Assembly (NCBI GenBank): GCA_903826405.1 | Contig: CAIKEH010000004.1 | Location: 47,530 to 111,529 of the forward strand | Origin: an uncultured bacterium | Lineage (GTDB): Bacteria; Bacteroidota; Bacteroidia; Chitinophagales; Chitinophagaceae | Reading direction: 5' to 3' | DNA: 64,000 nt | Shown: piece after piece, positions 18,339-26,223 of the stretch | Layout: each line of letters begins with the position of its first letter | Numbering within the stretch: the stretch's first letter is position 1 | Position numbers and translations under genes: made by a program | Notes under the pieces: generated by a model | Seen by the model: only the letters and a program-made list of their open reading frames with translations | Database searches by the model: none | What the model was told of the DNA's origin: nothing

Positions 18339-18758
18339 CTATCTGAAGATATGTTCCCGAGTGAAATCAAGACAGTATCTGCGGATCATGTCGCGCACCC
18401 TGGCGAATTCCCTCCTGATCTCCTCCTCGGTGCCCATTGCTTTGGCCGGATCCGGAAAATCGTAGTGGTAACGCTGAGCCGAACCGGGGAATACCGGGCA
18501 TCGTTCCTTTGCATTGTCACAAACGGTGATGATATGATCGAAATCCATCCCCAGGTATTCCAGTACATTATTGGAGGTGTGGCCGGATATATCGATGCCA
18601 TCCTCTTTCATGGTTTCGATCGCTTTCGGATTCACTCCATGTGTTTCCACTCCGGCGGAAAAGATCTCCGCACTGTCGCCGGCAAAATGCTTCAGATATC
18701 CATGTGCTATCTGGCTTCTGCAGCTGTTTCCCGTACACAATACTAAAATGCGTTTCAT
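18339..18758 (-). CDS. arsC: Arsenate reductase, low-molecular-weight phosphatase (thioredoxin-linked) family
   Basis: I place the start at 18758, giving 139 residues; the track adds 26 residues before the family's conserved MKRILVLCTGNSCRSQ. The P-loop C8-T-G-N-S-C13-R is the catalytic CX4-5CRS motif, and FPDPAKAMGT holds the general-acid Asp (DFPDP). It reduces arsenate to arsenite with Cys-based redox chemistry and thioredoxin. TVCDNAKERCPVFPG carries the further redox cysteines near 78-86, the pattern of thioredoxin-coupled ArsC. The start overlaps almost directly with the aquaporin stop (18761), so translation is probably coupled. It is the last gene of arsM-aqp-arsC. Confidence 0.93.
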   Translation of the reverse strand: MKRILVLCTGNSCRSQIAHGYLKHFAGDSAEIFSAGVETHGVNPKAIETMKEDGIDISGHTSNNVLEYLGMDFDHIITVCDNAKERCPVFPGSAQRYHYDFPDPAKAMGTEEEIRREFARVRDMIRRYCLDFTREHIFR

Positions 18759-18760
18759 GT

Positions 18761-19402
18761 TCAATGAGTTTTTATGACCCGCCAAACGGGTATGGCCAGG
18801 CTGGTCCCGATGAAAGGTGCAGTCAGATATATCCATAAATGTTCCAGGTGACCAGATACTACGGCAGGGGCCAGAGATCTGGCCGGGTTAAGGGATGCTC
18901 CGGAAATGGGACCCCCGAACATACATTCCAAAAGTATGGTTGAGCCGATCGCCAAGCCGGCGAACAGCCCCTGCTCCTTACTGCCGTGAGCCACATTGAG
19001 TACCACCAGCATCAGGAAAAAAGTCATTATGATCTCCAGCAGGAAAGAGCGGGATTCTGGCCCCATGGGGATGGTAGTACCCAATAAGGTATTGTCAGGA
19101 AACATATAGCGTAAGACAAGGCTTGCGCAGAACGCACCCATGACCTGACTGGCCAAGTAAGGCGGGAATTCTCTGGCCGGAAATTTCCCCGCGAATATAA
19201 AAGCCAGACTTACTGCCGGATTAAAATGCGCACCTGAAATGACACCGAATGCATAGATTAGGGTCATGACCGCCAGTCCGCAGGTCATTGATATGCCCAC
19301 ATGACCAATGATGCCATGGGTTTCCTGATCAACCACCCCTACGCCGGTGCTGCAGAAAATGAGCATGAACGTACCTATGAATTCGGTCAGATACTTCTTC
19401 AT
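18761..19402 (-). CDS. Aquaporin/MIP-family channel in the arsenic operon
   Basis: The 213-residue protein has six membrane segments and both pore motifs: HFNPA at about 61-63 and LNPAR at about 172-174. MIP channels conduct water or small neutral solutes. In Sinorhizobium-type ars operons an aquaglyceroporin (AqpS) takes the place of ArsB and lets arsenite made by ArsC flow out down its gradient. Placement between arsM and arsC, and the absence of any arsB or acr3 gene, argue for the same role here; this is inference from context. Spacing is 10 bases after arsM and 2 bases before arsC. Confidence 0.93.
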   Translation of the reverse strand: MKKYLTEFIGTFMLIFCSTGVGVVDQETHGIIGHVGISMTCGLAVMTLIYAFGVISGAHFNPAVSLAFIFAGKFPAREFPPYLASQVMGAFCASLVLRYMFPDNTLLGTTIPMGPESRSFLLEIIMTFFLMLVVLNVAHGSKEQGLFAGLAIGSTILLECMFGGPISGASLNPARSLAPAVVSGHLEHLWIYLTAPFIGTSLAIPVWRVIKTH

Positions 19403-19412
19403 TCGGTGGTGT

Positions 19413-20261
19413 TTAGCAACAACCTGCTCCTGGTTGGCAAGTGTTTTTTTCTGTGGCAGGTTTCTCCGCGAATACGGTCAGGCTGAAAATGCCGAATACG
19501 CCCTCCCGGAAAGATCGAATCTCATCTCGGGACAGGTAAATTTTCAGGATATCATCCGGTATGTCTATCGGTTTTATCTTTTGGACAGTGATCTGGGTGA
19601 AGCCGGTGGCTACTATGAGTTCGAGGTAGACATCTTTCTGTATCGCTCCAGCCACACAACCCGCATACATCTCTGCATCTTTCCTCAATCCATCCGGAAG
19701 GGAACCCACGATGACGACATCGCTTATGCTGAAATGCCCACCCGGCTTCAACACCCTGTGTATCTCCTTGAATACCTCATACTTGTTCGGGACGAGGTTC
19801 AGCACGCAATTGCTCACGATCACATCCGCATGATTGGAAGTGACGGGCATGTGTTCTATGTCCCCCAGCCTGAATTCCACATTATTGAAACCCCTCGCCT
19901 CGGCATTTTGTCTTGCCTTCTCGATCATGGCCGTGGTGAAATCGATGCCTATGACCTTGCCTGAATCACCTGTTTCATGGCGGGCTATAAAACAATCATT
20001 CCCGGCGCCACTACCCAGGTCGATCACCGTATCACCTTTCCTGATCTTTGCATATTGTGTCGGCAGACCGCATCCCAGTCCAAGATCCGCATCTTGGTTG
20101 TATCCCTTCAAGGAGGAATAATCTTCACTCATGATGTTGTACACCTCAGTGGAGCAGGCTCCCGAACCGCAGCATGAGGAAGTATTCGTGTCTTTGTCCT
20201 GCAGGGCTATCTCCGCGTACTTTTTACGTACGATCTCTTTCAACTGAGCATCCGTGGGCAT
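19413..20261 (-). CDS. arsM: Arsenite methyltransferase
   Basis: The 282-residue SAM-dependent enzyme methylates As(III) to mono-, di- and trimethylated forms. The SAM motif I is DTVIDLGSGAGND (about 77-89). The three cysteines needed for arsenite binding are present: Cys64 (GLGCGLP), Cys152 (VSNCVLN) and Cys202 (YAGCVAGA), with the family's spacing of 50 between the last two. An extra Cys cluster lies at 30-36 (SCCGSGAC) and another at the C-terminus (TCQPGAGCC), which may help bind arsenic. It is the first gene of the operon arsM-aqp-arsC. A TATCTTTG minus-7 box lies about 20 bases upstream. No arsR is adjacent. Confidence 0.95.
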   Translation of the reverse strand: MPTDAQLKEIVRKKYAEIALQDKDTNTSSCCGSGACSTEVYNIMSEDYSSLKGYNQDADLGLGCGLPTQYAKIRKGDTVIDLGSGAGNDCFIARHETGDSGKVIGIDFTTAMIEKARQNAEARGFNNVEFRLGDIEHMPVTSNHADVIVSNCVLNLVPNKYEVFKEIHRVLKPGGHFSISDVVIVGSLPDGLRKDAEMYAGCVAGAIQKDVYLELIVATGFTQITVQKIKPIDIPDDILKIYLSRDEIRSFREGVFGIFSLTVFAEKPATEKNTCQPGAGCC

Positions 20262-20280
20262 CTATAAGTATTTACTTTTG

Positions 20281-20288
20281 CAAAGATA
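20281..20288 (-). promoter_or_regulatory. Candidate minus-7 element of the ars operon
   Basis: On the minus strand TATCTTTG fits the Bacteroidota TAnnTTTG box exactly and ends 19 bases before the arsM start codon. A TTTTTG lies only 15 bases upstream of it instead of the usual 19, so the minus-33 element is weak or the promoter is activator-dependent. Confidence 0.45.
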
Positions 20289-20366
20289 CGAATTTAGCCT
20301 CCTCAAAAAGGGAGTCAACATGCAATGTAGCTGCCAGATGGCGAACTGCGCCCATCCTGAAAACTC

Positions 20367-20531
20367 CTACTTGTACGCGTTCTGCAGATGTAGTGAGAGG
20401 TCAGTATGATGATGAACTCATTTCCATTCCCCACTCTCCAAACGGAAAATATTGGTGGCACGATGACTGACAACGAAAGACTTTCCGCAGGCATCTTTGT
20501 ACTCTCCTTCTTCAACGCAGGTTATGAAGAT
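20367..20531 (-). pseudogene. C-terminal remnant of a second SnoaL/DUF4440-like gene
   Basis: Read on the minus strand directly after the stop of the 20532 gene, the same frame gives FITCVEEGEYKDACGKSFVV, then SHRATNIFRLESGEWK, a TGA stop at 20418-20420, then VHHHTDLS and a final stop at 20367. NxFRxExGEWKxVHHHxS is the usual C-terminal end of SnoaL_3/DUF4440 NTF2-fold proteins. The first two thirds of the domain are missing and the last part is broken by the stop, so it is a decayed relic. It sits between the intact NTF2-like gene and the ars promoter, where arsR might be expected. Confidence 0.65.
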
Positions 20532-21068
20532 CTATGGTTGTGCTATGACCCTTCTGGGAAAGTTGCTGTCAAGGAGTGCTTGGGCAGCTTCTGCTCCACA
20601 GATGGGTAGGTTCCCGGTTGCTATAAGCCCTAACTGAAAGAAAAGACTGGCATTATCCCAATATATGTGCTCGTGTGAGACCTTCCCGTCTTTTAACCCG
20701 ACGATGACCACTAAGGGTAGCGATACTTTCCGAAAAGTAGGTGCGATACCTGGCAGCATCCAGTCGAGTACTTGAGTATGCGTGAAACTGAGTATCTGCT
20801 CCTCAACGAATTGATGCTCGTCTATGGTTTTGGATATGGTGGTGACCACCGTATCAGGTGGGAAGAATTGGCCGATCAGGTGATTGTTGTAGAAATTCCT
20901 GACCCCATCTTTCCCGACTCCACCCCCCAGATTGGGCACGATGGTGATATGTGGATCATCGGTCATGGTCGCCATGGTCTTCTCTATGTCCCCATTGATC
21001 TCCGCATTGACATGCCCCTCGAAAATATCGATCACTTTTTTCTGTTGTTCACTGAAATTGTTTTCCAT
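20532..21068 (-). CDS. Cytosolic NTF2/SnoaL-like protein
   Basis: The 178-residue product has no signal peptide. It begins SEQQKKVIDIFEGHVNAEINGDIEKTMATMTDDPHITIVPNLGGGVGKDGVRNFYNNHLIG, the long first helices and ligand-cavity strands of SnoaL-type NTF2 proteins, and ends with DGKVSHEHIYWDNASLFFQLGLI. The HEHIYWDNAS motif is typical of this ester-cyclase-like group. Its activity is unknown. It is on the same strand as, and directly ahead of, the truncated homologous-fold relic and the ars operon. Confidence 0.85.
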   Translation of the reverse strand: MENNFSEQQKKVIDIFEGHVNAEINGDIEKTMATMTDDPHITIVPNLGGGVGKDGVRNFYNNHLIGQFFPPDTVVTTISKTIDEHQFVEEQILSFTHTQVLDWMLPGIAPTFRKVSLPLVVIVGLKDGKVSHEHIYWDNASLFFQLGLIATGNLPICGAEAAQALLDSNFPRRVIAQP

Positions 21069-21328
21069 GTGGGAATTTGAACTAAATTAACTTTAAAAGA
21101 AAGCGGCTTCACTGATCAGACAAAATATTTTTCATCTGCAGATGATCTTTGCCGGGGAAATATCAGGTCTATCCCTGGTTGTTGGAGAACGCCGTCATTT
21201 TGGTCCATCTGGAAGTGGGAGATGAAGCGCCGTGTTTTAAGATGGATATCAGATTGTTTTGACGTTGATGATAGATGCATCCCTGCTTTTTACTGATACA
21301 AGACATTTTGAAAATCAATCCACTTGCC

Positions 21329-23026
21329 ATGTCATACCGGCTATACTTTAAGGATAAACTGCACGCATTATTGATCATGTTCCTTCTTTTCTTGTTCTTG
21401 CGACCCAAGGCACAAGATGTCAAGATGATGCCACTTGTATCAGAAGGTAAGGCCATACCCAAGGAAGTCATCATCGCTACCAGAGATTTTCGGGACCGAC
21501 TTCTTGCCGATCCCTATAGGCCAGCCTACCATTACGCTTTTCCCGAAGTGAACGGAATGCCTGGCGATCCCAATGGTGCTTTTTACCAGAATGGTGCGTA
21601 TCACCTGATGTATCTATATGAAAGGGAAGGAAGGGGATTTAGCTGGGGACATGTATCCAGCAGGGATCTTTTGCATTGGAGGAACCATCCCGATGCGATC
21701 GGACCGGGTAATGGAGACGAAGGTTGTTTCAGCGGTGGTGCATTTGTGGACAAAGATGGTTCCGTCGTACTTTCCTATTGGATGCTGTGGGGTGACAAAG
21801 GTATTGGCCTGGCCCGCAATTCAATTCAGCATCCGGATCGTTGGGATAAATTTTCAAATAATCCCGTGATCAAATCCCAGGAATGGGGTATCACGGATCT
21901 GAAAGATGCATCCGGAAAGAACATTCATGTGGGTTCCGCCGACCCATCGAATATCTGGAGGGAGAACGGGCACTATTATATGGCTACCGGAAACCTGTTG
22001 GTCCTGAGAAAATATGGTTCTCGCGGGAAAGGGCTGCCAGCCAATATGGTTGATGGTCCGCCTCTTCCTGCAGATTCCGTACAATACCAGGGGGATCATG
22101 CATATCTGTTCACTTCAGATGATCTGAAAGATTGGAGATACCTGCATGAACTCTATCGTTCCGACAGAAAATGGACGGACAAGACAGAAGACAACATGTG
22201 CCCAAGCTTTTTGCCATTGCCATCTGGCCCCGAAGGCGGCAAGCCCAGTGGCAAACACCTCCTCCTGTTCATCAGCCACAATAAAGGATGTCAATACTAT
22301 GTCGGCAAGTATGGCAATGAATATTTCTACCCCGAAACACACGGTAGAATGACTTGGACGGATAGGAATTATTTCGCACCAGAGGCGCTTGTCGATGATA
22401 AGGGAAGACAGATCATGTGGAGCTGGATATTCGATGACAGGCCCGATTCTCTGATACACCAGCAAGGCTGGACCGGTCATTATGGGCTGCCGCGCACTTT
22501 ATGGGTCGGGAAAGATGGACAGCTGCGGATGCGACCCGTGAAAGAATTGGAGAAGCTGCGTATGAAAGAAAATGCGTTGAGCACTATTCAAGTAGTAGCT
22601 GGTAGAAAAATAAAACTGAATATTCCCGGGAAGGAAATCATGGAAATGAAGATCAGTTTCTTGCCGAACCAATCAAAGCAGTACGGTGTTGAAGTGGGGG
22701 TTTCGGATGATGGCCGCGAAGCAACACGGATCTATTATGATGCGACAGACAGGAAATTGAAAGTGGATACAAAAAGATCAGGACTTTCCTTCGGAGAAAA
22801 AGTCATCGAGGAAGCACCTCTGGAACTGGGTGTTGATGAGCCATTGGAATTGCGGATTTTTATCGACAAGTCAATCATTGAGGTTTATGCAAATGACAAG
22901 CAGGCGATCGCACGAATGGTATACCCGACATTGAACGGCACAGGAATCCATGCATTTTCTGAAGGTGGGAAAGTGACCATTCGCGAAGCGAAGAGCTGGG
23001 AACTGTCACCTTCAAATCCATATTGA
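21329..23026 (+). CDS. Exported GH32-family glycoside hydrolase (levanase/invertase-like), atypical acid/base site
   Basis: I start at 21329 (565 residues), which gives a signal-anchor MSYRLYFKDKLHALLIMFLLFLFLRPKAQ; the track start is 18 codons earlier. The five-bladed propeller motifs of GH32 are visible: GMPGDPNG (nucleophile Asp of the WMNDPNG motif, about residue 79), FSWGHVSSRDLLHW, GCFSGGAF, SADPSNIW (in the position of RDP) and YFAPEAL. A beta-sandwich domain follows (LELRIFIDKSIIEVYAND, typical C-terminal GH32 motif). The usual ECPD motif that supplies the acid/base Glu reads NMCPS, so the Glu is not in its standard place. GH32 enzymes cleave beta-fructosides; here the activity may be altered. 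Confidence 0.88.
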   Translation: MSYRLYFKDKLHALLIMFLLFLFLRPKAQDVKMMPLVSEGKAIPKEVIIATRDFRDRLLADPYRPAYHYAFPEVNGMPGDPNGAFYQNGAYHLMYLYEREGRGFSWGHVSSRDLLHWRNHPDAIGPGNGDEGCFSGGAFVDKDGSVVLSYWMLWGDKGIGLARNSIQHPDRWDKFSNNPVIKSQEWGITDLKDASGKNIHVGSADPSNIWRENGHYYMATGNLLVLRKYGSRGKGLPANMVDGPPLPADSVQYQGDHAYLFTSDDLKDWRYLHELYRSDRKWTDKTEDNMCPSFLPLPSGPEGGKPSGKHLLLFISHNKGCQYYVGKYGNEYFYPETHGRMTWTDRNYFAPEALVDDKGRQIMWSWIFDDRPDSLIHQQGWTGHYGLPRTLWVGKDGQLRMRPVKELEKLRMKENALSTIQVVAGRKIKLNIPGKEIMEMKISFLPNQSKQYGVEVGVSDDGREATRIYYDATDRKLKVDTKRSGLSFGEKVIEEAPLELGVDEPLELRIFIDKSIIEVYANDKQAIARMVYPTLNGTGIHAFSEGGKVTIREAKSWELSPSNPY

Positions 23027-23159
23027 TCGTCAGGTCAGCAGGATATGGGTCTACTTTACTCATCAATACCTTCAGCCCCGAAATATTTCAGTATCTATCC
23101 AAATTGGTATGGCAGCTTGTCTGAACAGCACTTTATCTTCGTCTCACGAATAATGAAAC

Positions 23160-23765
23160 ATGTCTGAGATTTGGCCAATTACCGACCTGAATGATATTGA
23201 ATCCCAATGTTGGCGGTCCATGGTTTCAGGGTCAACGAACAGGCGTTCTCCCTTTCATACGGTGGCCATTTCGACCATTTACCAGGGGAAACCGCACCTC
23301 ATGACCGTAGTATTGCGCCGCGTGGATGCCGAGGACAGGAAATTGTATCTACATACTGATGCCCGCAGTCCTAAAGTTGGGCATATCCAAAAACATCCAC
23401 ATATCAGTTGGCTGGGATTAGACCCGGATGAAAAAGTTCAGATCCGGTTTTCCGGTAAGGCCATGGTTCATATTGAGGATGAGTTGGCTCGTGAACAATG
23501 GGATAGGACAGGTCACCACAGCAGAAGGGCCTACATGCTGGAACCGCCTGGGATCCTTCTCCCGGAAAGGCAGGAATTGGCAGCGCCGTTGAAAGGATTT
23601 CACTATACCGACGATGAGAGCGAATCAGGCTTTCGCAATTTCGCCGTCATTTCCTGTGACGTGGATTGGATGGACTGGTATCACCTGCATCATCAAGGTA
23701 ATCTCCGGGCAGAATTTCATTATGAAGGAAGTCTACTGAAGGGCTGCAACTGGCTCAGTTCCTGA
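23160..23765 (+). CDS. Pyridoxamine 5'-phosphate oxidase-like FMN-binding protein
   Basis: The 201-residue protein shows the split-barrel PPOX pattern: RSPFHTVAISTIYQGKPHLMTVVLRRVDAEDRKLYLHTDARSPKVGHIQKHPHISWLGLD, where RxVD...LYLHTDxRSPK matches the FMN-phosphate-binding part of the PdxH/Alr4036 group, and VQIRFSGKAMVHIEDELAREQWD as the following strand-helix. The C-terminal half ends with WYHLHHQGNLRAEFHYE. It lacks the length and the full C-terminal dimerisation domain of true PdxH (about 215-220 residues), so a generic flavin oxidase or haem-degradation-type protein is also possible. Confidence 0.85.
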   Translation: MSEIWPITDLNDIESQCWRSMVSGSTNRRSPFHTVAISTIYQGKPHLMTVVLRRVDAEDRKLYLHTDARSPKVGHIQKHPHISWLGLDPDEKVQIRFSGKAMVHIEDELAREQWDRTGHHSRRAYMLEPPGILLPERQELAAPLKGFHYTDDESESGFRNFAVISCDVDWMDWYHLHHQGNLRAEFHYEGSLLKGCNWLSS

Positions 23766-23917
23766 TACTTCCAAATCAATAAGCGGCTCTTCAAGGCCGA
23801 GGAATGGTCGATTTTATTTATTTAAACCCTGTAAGCTTATTCATCGGGTTTTGCACAGGCTTTGAACATCAGGTATCTGAAGGAAATATTGTTGCTGATT
23901 CCCCGTTATCAGGCAGT

Positions 23918-24274
23918 ATGACCTTCCGAGCACTTGAAAAAAGACTCCAGGATTTGAAGTTGGATACCGAAAAGGACCTGCTTCAAACTCTTGAACTGCC
24001 CTCTCCGGACAGTTTCCTGCTCGAAGAAGCTCGGCAGATGGAGCAGGAACTATGGCTTATCGAAAGGTTGCGTTGCAGGATCTTCTACCCTGTCAATAGA
24101 CCCCGGCAGGATGGAGTCGTGACCAGGGCTTTCATGTCCATCATCATGAAAGAACTTTCAGAAGAGTTCATGGCCCAGGCAAGATTCGGACTCTGTTTCT
24201 TCCTCAAGATCAGGCAAAGTGCACTTATCGAAATGTGTACCGAAGACGAGGTACAGTTGAAGAAAGCATCCTGA
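23918..24274 (+). CDS. Hypothetical protein, helical
   Basis: I prefer the Met at 23918 (118 residues, MTFRALEKRLQDLKLDTEKDLLQ...), because the 38 residues before it in the track (MVDFIYLNPVSLF...) do not look coding. The sequence is largely charged amphipathic helix with no signal peptide. I recognise no family. It follows the PPOX gene on the same strand. Confidence 0.5.
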   Translation: MTFRALEKRLQDLKLDTEKDLLQTLELPSPDSFLLEEARQMEQELWLIERLRCRIFYPVNRPRQDGVVTRAFMSIIMKELSEEFMAQARFGLCFFLKIRQSALIEMCTEDEVQLKKAS

Positions 24275-24452
24275 TCGAACCCTTTCAGTCCATTTATCCC
24301 AAATTTATTTCAGGCAAAAGCAGGATCCTCTATGCGTTCATTTCTTTTCTAGCTACTCATTAAAATACGGTCAGCAACACCCCCCGTAAATCAGGGATTA
24401 TTTTTGAGAATGCATCACGCGGGATTTTACTACTTTTCGAAAAATCCTGAAT

Positions 24453-25319
24453 ATGCTGATCCGATGGGCATGCCTGATCTCACTGTTCTCCCTTTTATTA
24501 ACCGAAATCTCCACGGCCCAGGTAAATGAACATATATTGGTGGACGGTATCCAGCGGGATTATATTTTACATTTGCCCAAGGGGCTGCCCAAAGGTGCAC
24601 CCTTGGTCCTTGCCTTTCATGGGTATACCGGTGATGCCAAGGGCATGATGGAAGAGTTCGGGATTAATGCTGTTGCAGATGAAAAAGGTTTTGCCGTATG
24701 TTACCCAGAGGGGCTGAAAGACCAAAAGGGAAATGGGTTCTGGCAGGTGGGTTATTCCTTCCATCAGAACTTGAAAGTTGATGATATCAAATTCATCACC
24801 ACCCTCGCCGATGCACTTCAGGTACGGTTCGGATTGAGCAGGGAGAACACTTTCATCACGGGCATATCTAATGGCGGGGATCTTTGCAATATGCTCATCT
24901 GCAGAACAACGGGGAAATTCAAAGCGGCGGCACCTCTGTTGGGATGCATCATGAAAGACATCTATGATTCCTGCAGGAACTCCAAACCTGTACCGGTATT
25001 CATGCTGAACGGCATGAAGGACGATATCACCTATTGGGATGGTGATATGCAGGATCATCAAGGATATGGGCCATACCTGCCCACGAAGTGGATGCTCGAC
25101 TTTCGCATCGCACAGACAGGATGCGGATCGCCGAGAACAGACACGCTGGTAGGGAACCCTCGTGTGGAAGACGATTATATCATCAGACAAAAGTTTCGAA
25201 ACACGTTGACCGGCAATCAGGTTTGGATGTATACGGTGAAGAACGGAAGGCATGAAATACCCGCTTACGTAAATTTCGCCAATGAGGTTTGGGATTTTTT
25301 CTTACAATATGTCAAGTGA
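24453..25319 (+). CDS. Exported CE1/PHB-depolymerase-like alpha/beta hydrolase
   Basis: The 288-residue protein has a signal peptide ending near TAQ (residue 23). It has the LpqC/polyhydroxybutyrate-depolymerase-like (esterase_phd) layout: oxyanion-strand LVLAFHGYTGDAKGM (52-65), GFAVCYPEGLKDQKGNGFW (80-97), and the nucleophile GISNGG (Ser139). The final His is probably in NGRHEIPAYVNFA near residue 270. Substrates in this group include poly-3-hydroxybutyrate, feruloyl-arabinoxylan and acetylxylan; none can be chosen from sequence alone. A glycan-decorating ester is favoured by the nearby GH genes, but this is inference. Confidence 0.85.
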   Translation: MLIRWACLISLFSLLLTEISTAQVNEHILVDGIQRDYILHLPKGLPKGAPLVLAFHGYTGDAKGMMEEFGINAVADEKGFAVCYPEGLKDQKGNGFWQVGYSFHQNLKVDDIKFITTLADALQVRFGLSRENTFITGISNGGDLCNMLICRTTGKFKAAAPLLGCIMKDIYDSCRNSKPVPVFMLNGMKDDITYWDGDMQDHQGYGPYLPTKWMLDFRIAQTGCGSPRTDTLVGNPRVEDDYIIRQKFRNTLTGNQVWMYTVKNGRHEIPAYVNFANEVWDFFLQYVK

Positions 25320-25366
25320 CAGCATAATGATAAATTTATTGCATATGCAGGATGACTTGTATCATG

Positions 25367-25402
25367 TTTGTCTTTTATCGCACCGGCATGTAGTTACATT
25401 TG
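25367..25402 (+). promoter_or_regulatory. Candidate promoter for the SYLF gene, poorly spaced
   Basis: TACATTTG (25395-25402) fits TAnnTTTG and lies 39 bases before the start codon. The nearest TTTG upstream is 24 bases away rather than 19, so this is a tentative call. Confidence 0.35.
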
Positions 25403-25441
25403 ATGATCCACTGCTGATTAAACACCTCTAAATAATCAATT

Positions 25442-25999
25442 ATGAAACACTCCAGCCAAATCATTCAAGTCGCCATGTCTATGGTCATTTCCTTATCGCT
25501 GTTCAGTAATATGGCCACTGCACAGATGACCAAAAAAGAGAAACAGATCTTGGAAGACAGCAAAGATGCGAAAACAGAATTCATCAAAACGGACGGATTA
25601 ATGAAGAATCTTTTCGAAAATGCGTACGGGTACGCCATTTTCCCCAACGTTGGTAAGGCGGGTTTGGGGGTAGGCGGCGCATCGGGCAATGGCATGGTGT
25701 ATGAGAAAGGCAAGTTGATCGGTAAAGCAAAGTTGTCCCAATTGACTATCGGATTTCAGGCAGGGGGCCAGGCCTATCGCGAAGTGATCTTTTTCCAGGC
25801 CGAGAAGGATCTGGAGAAATTCAGAGAAAATAATATTCAGCTATCTGCTCAGGCATCCGCCGTTTTGGTCAGCTCCGGCGCTTCAGGCAATGCCAAATAC
25901 GATAACGGGGTCATGATATTCACCCAAACCAAAGGCGGTCTCATGTACGAAGCCTCCGTTGGTGGTCAGAAATTCGAATTCACTAAACTGGATAAATGA
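25442..25999 (+). CDS. Exported lipid-binding SYLF (Ysc84) domain protein
   Basis: The 185-residue protein has a signal peptide (about residues 1-28, ending ...SNMATAQ). The mature part matches the SYLF/Ysc84 domain: FENAYGYAIFPNVGKAGLGVGGASGNGMVYEKGKLIG, ITIGFQAGGQAYREVIFFQ (as LTIGFQAGG) and the C-terminal MIFTQTKGGLMYEASVGGQKF. SYLF domains bind phosphoinositides in eukaryotes; bacterial ones are exported proteins of unclear role, probably lipid-associated. A strong terminator follows, indicating a single-gene unit. Confidence 0.93.
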   Translation: MKHSSQIIQVAMSMVISLSLFSNMATAQMTKKEKQILEDSKDAKTEFIKTDGLMKNLFENAYGYAIFPNVGKAGLGVGGASGNGMVYEKGKLIGKAKLSQLTIGFQAGGQAYREVIFFQAEKDLEKFRENNIQLSAQASAVLVSSGASGNAKYDNGVMIFTQTKGGLMYEASVGGQKFEFTKLDK

Positions 26000-26106
26000 G
26001 GCGATTCAAATGATCCTGGGTTCGTGATAGCCGAATGAGATCGTTTTATGTTCATTCTCCTGCACTGGTTATACATGTATCTGGAAGTTTGAAAGGTAAA
26101 AGTTAT

Positions 26107-26138
26107 GTGGCGTGTTCAACACACGCCACTTTTTTTTA
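26107..26138 (+). terminator. Intrinsic terminator after the SYLF gene
   Basis: A 9-bp GC-rich stem (gtggcgtgt / acacgccac) with a 5-base loop is followed by eight T residues. It lies 108 bases after the stop. Confidence 0.88.
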
Positions 26139-26223
26139 TTTGAATGCACTGGGAAGATGACATCCATTAGATTGATGGAGAGTGCGATGCTTTTTGTATT
26201 TTGGTTGGCATAATACAGCATCC

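Noticed and set aside
20315-20515. Possible arsR on the minus strand ahead of arsM
   Set aside because: The 66-residue track ORF has no winged-helix pattern. In another frame the DNA reads as a SnoaL C-terminus, so it is not an ArsR.
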